Source of the DNA: SLSG01 sp964477035 | Lineage (GTDB): Bacteria > Bacteroidota > Bacteroidia > Bacteroidales > UBA7960 | Direction of reading: 5' to 3' | Assembly (NCBI GenBank): GCA_964477035.1 | Contig: CAYZCW010000011.1 | Coordinates: 1-64,000 of the forward strand | Length of the DNA: 64,000 bases | Shown here: positions 17,024 through 25,557 of the stretch, in pieces | Position numbering within the stretch: the first letter of the stretch is position 1 | Layout of the letters: each line of letters starts with the position of its first letter | Translations under genes and position numbers: made by a program | Notes under the pieces: generated by a model | Seen by the model: the letters and a program-made list of their open reading frames with translations, nothing else | Told to the model about the DNA's origin: nothing | Databases searched by the model: none

Positions 17024-18472
17024 ATGAAAAGCATTCCAAAACCTCCGTATTTCTTGCTGCTTTTAACCGTGGCAACTTTGGTGTCTGCTTGTGAAAAAGA
17101 TGAAGAAGACAGCAACCTGGCTCCGGAAATCACAGTCAGTGAAGACATCATTGGCATGACTGGTCAGACAATCAACCTGTCTGCCACCGCTGCAGACCCT
17201 GATGGTGATGCGTTGACCTTTAACTGGCAAGTCATCGAATCCCCAAACGGATCTTCTCCGGTGGTATCAAACAGCAGCAATACAAATGCGACATTTACCA
17301 CACCGACCGCTGGATTCTATCGCGTCGAGGTTGTCGTTGAAGACGGGAAGGGGGGCCAGGCCTCTGGTGCCATCCGTTTGTCCATCGGGGGGTTGTTGCC
17401 CAATACCATCAGTGCAACGACCGTTTTGCCGGATTTGTTTGCGGAACCAAGTATTCCCGATTATTATGCCACTTCATCGGTCTCGGTTCGCGAAGGGCTT
17501 ACCCTGGATCCGGGCGTGGTGATTGAATTCGGGTCTGACGCTTTGTTTTCGATCAGCGGGAGCCCGGCCTATTTAAAGGCAGAGGGGACCCCCTCCGATA
17601 AAATCATCTTAAGGGGCATGAACAAGACCAAGGGCAGTTGGCGTGGTATTGGCATTGCCTCTGCCAACATCAGCAACTCTTTGAACCATGTGGAAATTCA
17701 ACATGCCGGAAGTTCCGATAACGGGGCAAGAAGGGCGGCCATAAGGGTACAAAGCAATGCTTCAGCAAGACTCAGCATTCAGAATACGTCCATTTCAGAA
17801 ACCGCCGGACATGCATTGTTTGTTGATGGAAGAGATGGCGTATTATCAGCCTTTTCCGGCAATAATTTCTCAAACAATGACCTGGCTCCAATCCGTATTG
17901 GTGCGGAGCAAATATTTATGCTGGACAGACAGAGCGTTTATTCAAATAACGGGGTTCAGGCCATCGAAGTGGCCGGCGCGGGCAATACTTCCACCAGAAT
18001 CATGGATAACGGAACCATAATGGCTTTGGGGATTCCTTATCATTTTCAAAGCTCCGTGGAACTTGAAGGCGCTGTCAGCTTCGAACCGGGTGTGGTTTGT
18101 CTGTTCAATTCCAATTTACGCCTGAGTGTTTCGGTTTCCGGGGCGATCATTGCAGAAGGGACGGCCGCTGAGCCGATTATTTTCAGCGGATTGAGTGAGG
18201 TTTCGGGAGGATGGAGGGGCATTGAAATTGCTTCCCCATCGAGTCAAAATGTACTCAATCACACGATCGTTTCATATGGGGGCAGTACAAGCGGAAGGGG
18301 TGCCAATATTTATATGTTCGGATCAAGCGGAGGTTCCCGCCTTGTCATAACCAACAGCACCATTTCCCACAGCCAGACCTACGGAATCAGGACGGCGGGA
18401 GGGAACGCCGTGCTCACGGAAAGCAATAATACTTTTGTTTCCAATGCCTCCGGGGATATTCAGAATGGCTAG
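17024..18472 (+). CDS. Lipoprotein with Ig/PKD-like domain and right-handed parallel beta-helix
   Basis: The 482-residue product is chosen to start at 17024, giving a signal peptide with lipobox LVSAC (Cys23); an in-frame ATG 39 bases upstream is less likely. Residues about 30-120 form an Ig or PKD-like domain (LSATAADPDGDALTFNW, then YRVEVVVEDGKGGQ). From about residue 150 to the end are repeated short strands with Asn ladders and turns such as NNVEIQ, SISETAGHALFVDG and NTFVSNASGD, typical of a pectate-lyase-like beta-helix. No catalytic residues are evident, so it may bind or cleave polysaccharide or act in adhesion at the cell surface. Base composition is clearly more AT-rich than the genes to its left. 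Confidence 0.75.
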   Translation: MKSIPKPPYFLLLLTVATLVSACEKDEEDSNLAPEITVSEDIIGMTGQTINLSATAADPDGDALTFNWQVIESPNGSSPVVSNSSNTNATFTTPTAGFYRVEVVVEDGKGGQASGAIRLSIGGLLPNTISATTVLPDLFAEPSIPDYYATSSVSVREGLTLDPGVVIEFGSDALFSISGSPAYLKAEGTPSDKIILRGMNKTKGSWRGIGIASANISNSLNHVEIQHAGSSDNGARRAAIRVQSNASARLSIQNTSISETAGHALFVDGRDGVLSAFSGNNFSNNDLAPIRIGAEQIFMLDRQSVYSNNGVQAIEVAGAGNTSTRIMDNGTIMALGIPYHFQSSVELEGAVSFEPGVVCLFNSNLRLSVSVSGAIIAEGTAAEPIIFSGLSEVSGGWRGIEIASPSSQNVLNHTIVSYGGSTSGRGANIYMFGSSGGSRLVITNSTISHSQTYGIRTAGGNAVLTESNNTFVSNASGDIQNG

Positions 18473-18698
18473 GCATGCAGGGGAAAGGCTGCTTGCATCC
18501 ATGAGGTTTCCGGTGTTCAGGCGCCGGTGACAATGTCCCATAACTTGTATTAGCCAAGACTTGATCTGACAGTCGGGGTGTTTTTCATGTGCCTGGCACT
18601 TCCATTTCGGTCATTTCCTCAGGTTCTGATTCCAGGTCTTCAGCACCTAGATTTGTCTGATTCAAAAATACACCTTTCGGAAGTGGGTAAAGCAGGAA

Positions 18699-18727
18699 GC
18701 CGTCCCGCAGCGATGCGTTGGGACGGC
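18699..18727 (-). terminator. Possible terminator of the sigma-54-controlled lipoprotein gene
   Basis: An 8-bp perfect stem (GCCGTCCC at 18699-18706, GGGACGGC at 18720-18727) with a 13-base loop lies 42 bases after the stop codon of the minus-strand lipoprotein. The tract that follows on the minus strand is TTCCTGCTTT, only partly T-rich. Confidence 0.5.
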
Positions 18728-18769
18728 CCCATGCTTTTAGGTAGGTGCAACGGCACAAATCCAGATAGA

Positions 18770-19354
18770 TTATTGCACAGCCGGCACAAGCCCGGCAAAG
18801 GCATTTGTGGACATCTCCTGTGCCGCAACAACCTTTTGATGGGCTGTCAGATAATCGCCGTTGGCAACCAGGGTGTTGATTTCGGTGATGGCGGCCTCGA
18901 TCATCGTTACCTGATCCGTCATATTCTCCACCTGCGCGGCATTTGCGGGGGTCTTCACCATCTTGCTGATCACGTCCTTGTTCTGGGCAATGACTGCTGT
19001 TAGCCCGGCCATTTGCTCTTCCACTGCAACGCGCATTTCAGCTTTGACGGTCTCGGTTTGAACTGCAAGGCTGTCAGCATTTTCAGCAATCCAGGTTAAT
19101 TTTTCGGCAAATGGCTTGTAATTGCGTGACCCGGAAGATTTCACCTTTTCGGCCTCAATGGCAGCCATAACAGCCGTGAGGGAGTCGGTTAATGCAGTAA
19201 ATTCAGCTGACAGATAGCGATCAGCTTCAACGGTTTTGGCGGCTTCCATGGAGGCGTTTGCTTTTTCCGTCTCCGTTGTAGGAACCTGGCTGCACCCAGC
19301 CAGCAATACCACCATCATAGCTGCGGCAGCTATGCCAGAAAACATTTTTTTCAT
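18770..19354 (-). CDS. Small helical lipoprotein, DUF4398-like
   Basis: The 194-residue product has a signal peptide with lipobox LLAGC (Cys21). The mature part is almost all alpha-helical and rich in Ala, Glu and Lys, with a pattern (ADRYLSAEFTALTDSLTAV, then NGDYLTAHQKVVAAQEMS) that resembles DUF4398 lipoproteins of the periplasm. Its role is unknown. A canonical sigma-54 promoter lies 84-99 bases upstream of the ATG, and the NtrC-type regulator gene begins to its right, so this gene is the likely main target of that two-component system. Such an arrangement recalls ZraP-type envelope stress proteins, though the sequence is not related. Confidence 0.7.
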   Translation of the reverse strand: MKKMFSGIAAAAMMVVLLAGCSQVPTTETEKANASMEAAKTVEADRYLSAEFTALTDSLTAVMAAIEAEKVKSSGSRNYKPFAEKLTWIAENADSLAVQTETVKAEMRVAVEEQMAGLTAVIAQNKDVISKMVKTPANAAQVENMTDQVTMIEAAITEINTLVANGDYLTAHQKVVAAQEMSTNAFAGLVPAVQ

Positions 19355-19437
19355 TGTTTCTCTTTTTTAGGATTCATTGTTTCATTTTGCTGCAGCTTCC
19401 CTGTTGGAATACAGAGGTGCAGTGATGCAAACAGCCT

Positions 19438-19453
19438 TGCAATAGTTGGGCCA
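19438..19453 (-). promoter_or_regulatory. Sigma-54 (-24/-12) promoter of the small lipoprotein gene
   Basis: On the minus strand the sequence TGGCCCAACTATTGCA has GG at -24 and GC at -12 with exactly ten bases between them, matching TGGCn7TTGCA. Transcription would start near 19427, giving a leader of about 73 bases. The neighbouring regulator carries the GAFTGA loop that contacts sigma-54. Confidence 0.8.
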
Positions 19454-19516
19454 TTGCTTCTAACAATCAGATAGAGTGCTATTTACCACAATATGAAAAA
19501 CCGCCCCCTTTCAGTG

Positions 19517-19641
19517 TGCCGGTCTGAAAAACAGCCCTCATCCTTTCAACAATCTGATTATCAGACGACAAAGAAAAAGCAAAGGATTTTGTTTGCCTGT
19601 AAAATTTATTTGCAGTATGCAAAAAAAATTTGCAGACCGGC
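19517..19641. promoter_or_regulatory. Candidate upstream activator sites for the NtrC-type regulator
   Basis: TGCCGGTCTG at 19517-19526 recurs in inverse as CAGACCGGCA at 19632-19641, a perfect 10-bp match. The sites lie about 65 and 180 bases upstream of the sigma-54 promoter, the normal distance range for enhancer sites of bacterial enhancer-binding proteins. A separate palindrome, CTGATTATCAG, is at 19554-19564. Confidence 0.45.
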
Positions 19642-19683
19642 AATGGATGAGAGCCCGTGGCTTTCACGATTCAAGCGCATCCC

Positions 19684-21099
19684 CTATTTGCTTAGCAGCC
19701 TAAACCTTTCCATGCGCTCATGGAGCATCACCCGGGAAATACCCAGTAATTTGGCTGCTTTTGCCTGGTTCATTCCCGTTCTGGCAAGGGCCCAGCGAAT
19801 CAGGTCTTTTTCCAGAGATTTGGAAACAAGCTCGAAGATTTCACCTTCCTTTCCCATAATTTCGTCATTCAGGTAATGGCCAAGCCTGTCTGAACCATGA
19901 TGGTCCACAATAGCCGGATTTATATGGTCTTCAATGATCTGCTCCGGCATGATCACATTGCCTTTTGATAGAACCACTGCCCTTTTGATCGTGTTTTCCA
20001 GCTCCCTGATATTGCCCGGCCATGAATGCTTGAGCAATCTTTCCATGGTATCAGGATGAACGGATAGCGTTTCATTCCGCATTTCGCGGGCATGTTTATC
20101 CAGAAAGTGACTGACAAGCAACGGGATATCGTTCTTACGCATGCGCAAAGGAGGCAAAGCAATGGAGATCACCCTGATGCGATAGTAAAGGTCTTCACGA
20201 AAGGATTTTTGGGCAATGAGGTTTTCCAGGCTTTTGTTGGTGGCTGCGATGAACCTTACATCCACGCCGATGGTTTTATTGCTTCCCAACCGATCTACTT
20301 TCCCCTCCTGCAGCACGCGCAACAGTTTTGACTGCAGCAGCAAACCCATGTCACCGATTTCATCGAGAAACAGCGTGCCCCCGCTGGCTTCCTCAAATTT
20401 CCCGGGCTTGTCTTTGTGGGCACCGGTAAATGCCCCCTTATCGTATCCGAACAATTCACTTTCCAGCAGCGTCTCTGGAATTGCTGCACAGTTTATGGCA
20501 ACAAAGGGTTTTGAAGCCCTGTCGCTGTAATGGTGAATGGCCCGAGCAACGAGTTCTTTTCCGGTACCGCTCTCCCCTGTAATCAAAATGCTGGCATCGC
20601 TTGCAGCCACACGTCCGATGAGTTTATAGACATCCTTGATGGCCGGGCTTTCGCCTATAATTCCTTCACCGGAGGGCGGTTGCTTGTGGAGATCCGTCCT
20701 TTTCCTGGCGGAGATTGGCTTCTCTTCGATACTGGAATCAATGGCCTGGAGCGCTTCCTCCACCAGTTTGATCAGGTTGGGGACATCGAAGGGCTTTTCA
20801 ATGTATTCAAAGGCACCGTATTTCATCGCCCTGATCACCCTGTCTCCCGATCCAAAAGCCGTGACAATAATGACCGGCGTCTGTGGCGAAATTTTTTTAA
20901 AGGTTTTCAGAAGTTCCAAACCCGTTTTCCCGGGCATTTCAATATCCACAATGGCCAGATCAGGTTGAACGGCATGGAATACCTCCATTGCCGCATCATA
21001 ATTTTCGGCTTCAAAAAGCTCGTACTTCCCGGTTTTAAGAATTTTACTGAAAGAATATCTTACGCTCTTTTCATCATCAACAATGAGAATTTTATGCAT
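19684..21099 (-). CDS. Sigma-54-dependent response regulator, NtrC/ZraR type
   Basis: Cytoplasmic transcription activator of 471 residues with three domains. The receiver domain has the acidic pocket DDE at 8-10, phospho-acceptor Asp52 (VDIEMPG) and Lys102. The AAA+ domain has Walker A GESGTGKE at 175-182 and the sigma-54 contact loop GAFTGA at 222-227. The C-terminus is a Fis-type helix-turn-helix (NQAKAAKLLGISRVMLHERM). It is 12 bases downstream of its histidine kinase and probably activates the sigma-54 promoter at 19438-19453. What signal it relays is unknown; ZraSR-like envelope stress sensing is one possibility. Base composition is lower in GC than genes left of the tRNA. Confidence 0.95.
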   Translation of the reverse strand: MHKILIVDDEKSVRYSFSKILKTGKYELFEAENYDAAMEVFHAVQPDLAIVDIEMPGKTGLELLKTFKKISPQTPVIIVTAFGSGDRVIRAMKYGAFEYIEKPFDVPNLIKLVEEALQAIDSSIEEKPISARKRTDLHKQPPSGEGIIGESPAIKDVYKLIGRVAASDASILITGESGTGKELVARAIHHYSDRASKPFVAINCAAIPETLLESELFGYDKGAFTGAHKDKPGKFEEASGGTLFLDEIGDMGLLLQSKLLRVLQEGKVDRLGSNKTIGVDVRFIAATNKSLENLIAQKSFREDLYYRIRVISIALPPLRMRKNDIPLLVSHFLDKHAREMRNETLSVHPDTMERLLKHSWPGNIRELENTIKRAVVLSKGNVIMPEQIIEDHINPAIVDHHGSDRLGHYLNDEIMGKEGEIFELVSKSLEKDLIRWALARTGMNQAKAAKLLGISRVMLHERMERFRLLSK

Positions 21100-21111
21100 C
21101 TCACAGGGAGT

Positions 21112-22629
21112 TTATGAATGATTGGGAACAGGTAAATTTATGGTAAAAACAGCGCCTTTTGCATCTGTCCTGTTTTTGGCCTCTATCCAGCCATGGTGGG
21201 TATTGGCAATATTTTGTGAAATGGACAAACCTATCCCCACACCATGATCGCTGCCTTTTATAAAGGGTTCAAACAGCCTGGCCATAATTTTTTCTGGTAT
21301 TCCCTGTCCGGTGTCTGCCACATGGATCTGAAGGTATTTTTTGTCGGATACTCCTGTTGCGGAATCCGGGGCATATTGAAAAGACGTGGACAACACCAGA
21401 TCGCCCCCATCCGGCATGGCTTCAATGGCATTGATGAGCAGGTTCATAAAGAGCTGTTTCATATGGCTGGAATCGGCCAGTACCATCGCCCTTGCTTCAG
21501 CGGTACTGTCGAACAATTGAATCATGCTGCTTTTGAACCTGGGTTTAAGCAGATTAACCACTTCCTGCAAAACGACCACCGGATCCAGGAGGGTAAATAC
21601 AGGCTCTGGAGGGCGGGCAAATTTGAGAAAGTTTCTGATGAAATCATCCATCCTGTTGATCTCGCTTGAGATAATCTCAAGATCAGGACGGAATGGTTCC
21701 GGAAAACCCGGGTCCTCCTTCATTGAATAAACAAGCATTTTGATGGCGGCCAGGGGATTTCTGATTTCATGTGCCACAGTAGGGGCCACTTTGCCCAGTG
21801 CAGCATACTTATTGGAGTATTGAAGGAGTTGTTTGGTTTTATCAAGAGCCTCCCGGGCCAGGTTGATCCGGTCAATAAGCGCTTTTATCCGTTCGCCGAG
21901 CTCCTCCAGGTCTCCGTGCTCAGGTATTTCCAGCTTTTCGAGAAATGCCCCGCCTGATGCACTCCGCACCTGTAAAATGAGCTGGTTGATGGGATTAAGC
22001 ACCATGCGTGAAATGATCCAGCCCAGCAGCAAACCACCCAGAATGCCTCCCAGCCCCAGCGATATCATTGTCCTGATGATCATCGTATTGGCCTGCACAA
22101 TATCTGATTCATAGGAGTCCTCTTCCAGGCGGTTCATCCCAATCAACAGCCGGCTTTTTTCATGTATGGTATCCAGCAAATCCTTTCCTGCATACATAAT
22201 CAATGCGTTGGCCCTGCTTACCTGGTGTCCGCGTACAAGGTCCGTGGCGGTGTATATGCTTCTCTCGTAATTGGAGAACAAACCCGAGATCTGCTGAATG
22301 AGGGCCACCTCCTCCGGAGAAGTCGCGTTAAGCCTCGCTTTTTCAAGGTAAATGATAAACTGGATCTCCCGGGCGGTGATCGAGTCCTGCCACTGCCGGG
22401 ATTTGTGAACCAGGTATGTAAGGGTAAACCCGCGCAACCGTACCAGCTCAATTTCCATCGCACGCGCGACATGCACCTTTTGCTGGGCGGCATCTATACG
22501 TTGTTCCGTATTCTTTTGAAGATTATAGGCGTAAGCAATGACCAGGTAGCCGCCCCCCATGATCAGGGCGATGATCAGCAGCATCCAGACCAGCAGCTTG
22601 TAATTGAAGAACAGTTTTCTTCTTTGCAT
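21112..22629 (-). CDS. Membrane sensor histidine kinase, NtrB/ZraS type
   Basis: The 505-residue product has membrane segments at about residues 13-35 and 187-210 that enclose a helical periplasmic sensor of some 150 residues, like a four-helix bundle. A HAMP region follows (SRMVLNPINQLILQVRSA), then the dimerisation and phospho-acceptor motif VAHEIRNPL with His287, and an ATPase domain with N box NLLINAIEAM and G boxes VADTGQGIPE and HGVGIGLSIS. It is the first gene of a two-gene operon with the sigma-54 response regulator. The signal is not evident from sequence. The gene has a Bacteroidota-type promoter candidate at 22783-22815. Confidence 0.94.
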   Translation of the reverse strand: MQRRKLFFNYKLLVWMLLIIALIMGGGYLVIAYAYNLQKNTEQRIDAAQQKVHVARAMEIELVRLRGFTLTYLVHKSRQWQDSITAREIQFIIYLEKARLNATSPEEVALIQQISGLFSNYERSIYTATDLVRGHQVSRANALIMYAGKDLLDTIHEKSRLLIGMNRLEEDSYESDIVQANTMIIRTMISLGLGGILGGLLLGWIISRMVLNPINQLILQVRSASGGAFLEKLEIPEHGDLEELGERIKALIDRINLAREALDKTKQLLQYSNKYAALGKVAPTVAHEIRNPLAAIKMLVYSMKEDPGFPEPFRPDLEIISSEINRMDDFIRNFLKFARPPEPVFTLLDPVVVLQEVVNLLKPRFKSSMIQLFDSTAEARAMVLADSSHMKQLFMNLLINAIEAMPDGGDLVLSTSFQYAPDSATGVSDKKYLQIHVADTGQGIPEKIMARLFEPFIKGSDHGVGIGLSISQNIANTHHGWIEAKNRTDAKGAVFTINLPVPNHS

Positions 22630-22782
22630 TGTCCGAATAGGGGAATTTCAAAATCATTTACCCTGCAACGCACTCACAAAAGACAGCGAGAAATGCCATT
22701 CAGGGATGTCCCATCTTCCCGATGAAAATACATTGCAAAATGATGAAATCAAAGGGGTAACCGAGTCTGAACTCTATAAATT

Positions 22783-22815
22783 CAAAGATAATGATTTAAT
22801 AAGTTGTTAAATCAA
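22783..22815 (-). promoter_or_regulatory. Promoter candidate of the two-component operon
   Basis: On the minus strand TATCTTTG (plus 22783-22790) is an exact TAnnTTTG element with a TTG 22 bases further upstream (plus 22813-22815), slightly longer than the usual spacing. It would give a leader of about 150 bases. Confidence 0.45.
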
Positions 22816-22885
22816 ACCTTCCAAATATAAAACCTGCTGATCTCCAATGCTAAAGGCATGCCCCACAAGCATTGGGCTGGATTGT

Positions 22886-22903
22886 TGCGCACAAAAACGG
22901 ATT
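22886..22903 (+). repeat. Right copy of the 18-bp direct repeat
   Basis: An exact copy, in the same orientation, of the sequence at 16811-16828. A small hairpin (GCCCG at 22905-22909, CGGGC at 22914-22918) followed by TTT adjoins it. No integrase or transposase gene lies between the two copies. Confidence 0.7.
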
Positions 22904-23205
22904 TGCCCGCTGGCGGGCTTTGATCAAGCAAGGGGGGGGACTGAAAATTAAATTTCGTTCAATGTCTCCCCGCATTCAAAAATGTCGTAACTTTTCATAC
23001 GTTTGTTTAACCCCAGTTCCTGTTTATTGACGGTTTGATGCATTAATGGTCCGGGCCTGCCTTCGCGCCGGTCGTTACTATTGGCTGGGTTTCTCCCGGC
23101 GCCGGGCGCTTTCAAAGGTCAGGCGTTCCCCCGGCGAGGGGGCGAAGCTGTTTTCCGGGACCGCCACCCGGGAGACTCCTGTTTTCATTTTGATTCAGGA
23201 TTCAG

Positions 23206-25437
23206 ATGAAATATGTTCCGGCCACCGTTATCCTGTACGCTGCGTTGTCAATGAATTGGCTGATGGCACAGGGGAAGGAGAACGATGTCCCGGCGGCACC
23301 CATACCCATTGCCAGGCTTTCACAGCCCATCGTATTTGACGGGATCCCGGACGAGGAAGCCTGGCAAATGGTTCCCGCCTTTCCGATGGTCATGCTCATG
23401 CCTGTGCCGGGCAAAGAGCCCACAGAGGCATCCATGGTGAAGGCGGCCTACGATGACGAATTTTTCTACCTCTCCTGTGATTTGCATTACAAAGACATCC
23501 GGCAGCTGCGGGCGATCGGCAAGAAGAGGGACTACAGCGAACGATCCAGCTGCTTCTTCGGTTTCATTCTCGACACTTTCAACGACCGGGAGAATGCCGT
23601 GGTGTTTTATACAAATCCCCACGGACTGCGCCTCGATGCCACCATCAAGAACGATTGCGAGAACGAGGACAGCGATTTCAACAGCAGCTGGAATACCTTT
23701 TGGAACGTCCGGACCCACATCACCGAAAAGGGATGGTCGGCAGAGTTCAGGATTCCCTTTTCCAGCCTGCGTTTCCAGGCAACGGAAGGCATGACTAGCA
23801 TGGGAATTCTCATCATGCGGTGGAATCCCGCGAAGCCTGAGATGGCCACCTTCCCGGCCGTATCCCCGAGGCTGGGTTCCGCGCAATGGAGGCCTTCTCT
23901 TTCACAGGAGATTTCGTTCGAGGGACTCCAGCCAAGGCGGCCGCTCTACATCACCCCCTACCTGCTTACCGGCCTGAGCCAGCTGAATGAGCTGAACACT
24001 GCAGGAACGGCCTACGGCATGCAATCCACGCCCAAGCTGGATGCCGGGGGCGACCTGAAGTACAGCCTCACGAACAACCTGACCCTGGATGTCACCGTGA
24101 ACACGGATTTCGCCCAGGTGGAGGCCGACGACCAGAAGATCAACCTCACCCGCTATTCCCTCTATTTCCCGGAAAAAAGGGTGTTCTTCATGGAAAAGGC
24201 CGATGTGTTCGATTTTCCATTCCTGGATGGCAGCAATTTATTTTATTCCCGTCGGATAGGCCTGCATGAGGGCAACGCCGTCAGAATTTATGGGGGGACC
24301 AGGATCACGGGACGCGTCAACCGCTGGGATGTGGGGTTGCTGAACATGCAGACAGCGTCCTTCAGGGAGCATCCCGGGGAAAATTTCGGGGCCATCCGAC
24401 TGAAAAGAAATGTGCTGAATCCCTACTCCTATGCGGGCGCCATGGTGACCAGCCGGCTGGGAGCGGACGGCTCATGGAACCTGGCGTACGGACTGGACGG
24501 GCAGTTCAGGGCAGGCGGGGATGAATACTTCACCGTACGGATGGCCCAAAGCTTTGAGGATGCGGGTGGCGGCGGACCCTTTGACATGGCACCGGTGCGG
24601 TTGCTGCTGCAATGGCAGCGCCGCAGCCTGGTCGGCCTGGGCTACGATGTGACCTATCACTGGGCGGGGGAGGGTTACAACCCCGGAATCGGATTTGAAA
24701 GGAAAAGACAATTCCACGGCCCGGCGGCCTCCGTAATGTATGGCTGGTGGCCGGGTGCAAACAGCTTCCTGATGTACCACAGGTTGGGCTTTTCAGGGCA
24801 TTATTTCCTGAATACCACAACCGGCGTTCATGAAACGACCAATGCCTCGGTGGACTGGCATTTCAATGCCAAGGCATTGTATGGGGGCAGCTTCACCGTG
24901 AACTGGTACCAGGAAAACCTCCAGCACACGCTCATTCTCGGGAACAACCAGGCCAGTGTCCCCGCCGGAGCCTACTCATTTGCCCATGCCACGGCCGGGT
25001 TCTCCACCTCCGTCGCCCGCGACCTCTCGGCTTCCTTTTCGGCCACCACGGGCAGGTTTTTTGACGGATGGCGCATGTCATTCTACGCGGGCCCGAAACT
25101 GAAGATCGGATCCGACTATGATGTTGGTTTGACCTATTACCTGGACTTTGTGGAATTCGGTGACAGGGACATGCGTTTCACCAACCACATCATCGGGTTC
25201 AAGGGCCTCATGACCCTGACAACCCAGACCTCCCTGGCTGCCTTTATACAATACAACACCGCCATCGACAGGGTCGTTGCCAACCTGCGTTTCAGGCTGA
25301 ATCCCCGGGAGGGAAACGACCTGTATATCGTCTACGACGAAGGCCTGAACACGGACATAAACCGGCTCGACCCCAGCCTCCCCCGCTCCGCCGGCAGGAC
25401 GGTGCTGCTGAAATACACCTATACCTTCAGGTTGTAA
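23206..25437 (+). CDS. DUF5916 outer-membrane protein with N-terminal CBM9-like domain
   Basis: The 743-residue product starts with a signal peptide (VILYAALSMNWLMAQ, cleavage near residue 22). Residues about 36-215 resemble the family 9 carbohydrate-binding fold (PIVFDGIPDEEAWQ, then KAAYDDEFFYLSCDLHY and EKGWSAEFRIPFSSLRF). The remainder matches DUF5916, with SLTNNLTLDVTVNTDFAQVE and FPEKRVFFMEKADVFDF, and ends in beta-strands with a terminal aromatic-like motif (YTYTFRL), as for an outer-membrane barrel. These proteins are frequent in Bacteroidota and are thought to act on or bind extracellular polymers, but no activity is established. It stands alone with no SusC/SusD partners nearby. Confidence 0.88.
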   Translation: MKYVPATVILYAALSMNWLMAQGKENDVPAAPIPIARLSQPIVFDGIPDEEAWQMVPAFPMVMLMPVPGKEPTEASMVKAAYDDEFFYLSCDLHYKDIRQLRAIGKKRDYSERSSCFFGFILDTFNDRENAVVFYTNPHGLRLDATIKNDCENEDSDFNSSWNTFWNVRTHITEKGWSAEFRIPFSSLRFQATEGMTSMGILIMRWNPAKPEMATFPAVSPRLGSAQWRPSLSQEISFEGLQPRRPLYITPYLLTGLSQLNELNTAGTAYGMQSTPKLDAGGDLKYSLTNNLTLDVTVNTDFAQVEADDQKINLTRYSLYFPEKRVFFMEKADVFDFPFLDGSNLFYSRRIGLHEGNAVRIYGGTRITGRVNRWDVGLLNMQTASFREHPGENFGAIRLKRNVLNPYSYAGAMVTSRLGADGSWNLAYGLDGQFRAGGDEYFTVRMAQSFEDAGGGGPFDMAPVRLLLQWQRRSLVGLGYDVTYHWAGEGYNPGIGFERKRQFHGPAASVMYGWWPGANSFLMYHRLGFSGHYFLNTTTGVHETTNASVDWHFNAKALYGGSFTVNWYQENLQHTLILGNNQASVPAGAYSFAHATAGFSTSVARDLSASFSATTGRFFDGWRMSFYAGPKLKIGSDYDVGLTYYLDFVEFGDRDMRFTNHIIGFKGLMTLTTQTSLAAFIQYNTAIDRVVANLRFRLNPREGNDLYIVYDEGLNTDINRLDPSLPRSAGRTVLLKYTYTFRL

Positions 25438-25524
25438 TCAAGAACAACCCGGGGTCCGGTTAAGAAGTCAAATTTTTACAAGGAATAAAAACCATTTCCT
25501 TACCCGATTAAGAACTACTTATTC

Positions 25525-25537
25525 AAGTGATTCACTT
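25525..25537. promoter_or_regulatory. 13-bp palindrome before the NTF2-like lipoprotein gene
   Basis: AAGTGA-T-TCACTT is a perfect palindrome 20 bases upstream of the ATG at 25558 and 6 bases before an unusually good Shine-Dalgarno sequence (AGGAGG at 25544-25549). It could be an operator; no regulator gene is adjacent. Confidence 0.3.
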
Positions 25538-25557
25538 AAAACTAGGAGGAATGCCTT

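Larger units (their letters stand above)
19355..19683. other. Regulatory intergenic region left of the two-component operon
   Basis: This 329-base AT-rich gap has no credible gene. It holds the sigma-54 promoter of the leftward lipoprotein gene and the inverted 10-bp elements described separately, and it is the 3' flank of the response-regulator gene. Confidence 0.6.
22630..23205. other. Intergenic region holding the right end of the low-GC segment
   Basis: This 576-base gap between divergent genes has no convincing coding frame. It contains the promoter candidate for the kinase gene, the right copy of the 18-bp direct repeat, a small GCCCG/CGGGC hairpin at 22905-22918 and a run of eight G residues near 22931. 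From about 23045 the base composition rises sharply in GC. Confidence 0.5.

Noticed and set aside
22604..22810. Plus-strand frame of 68 codons overlapping the kinase start
   Set aside because: Low-complexity, no leader, and it covers the promoter region of the opposite gene.
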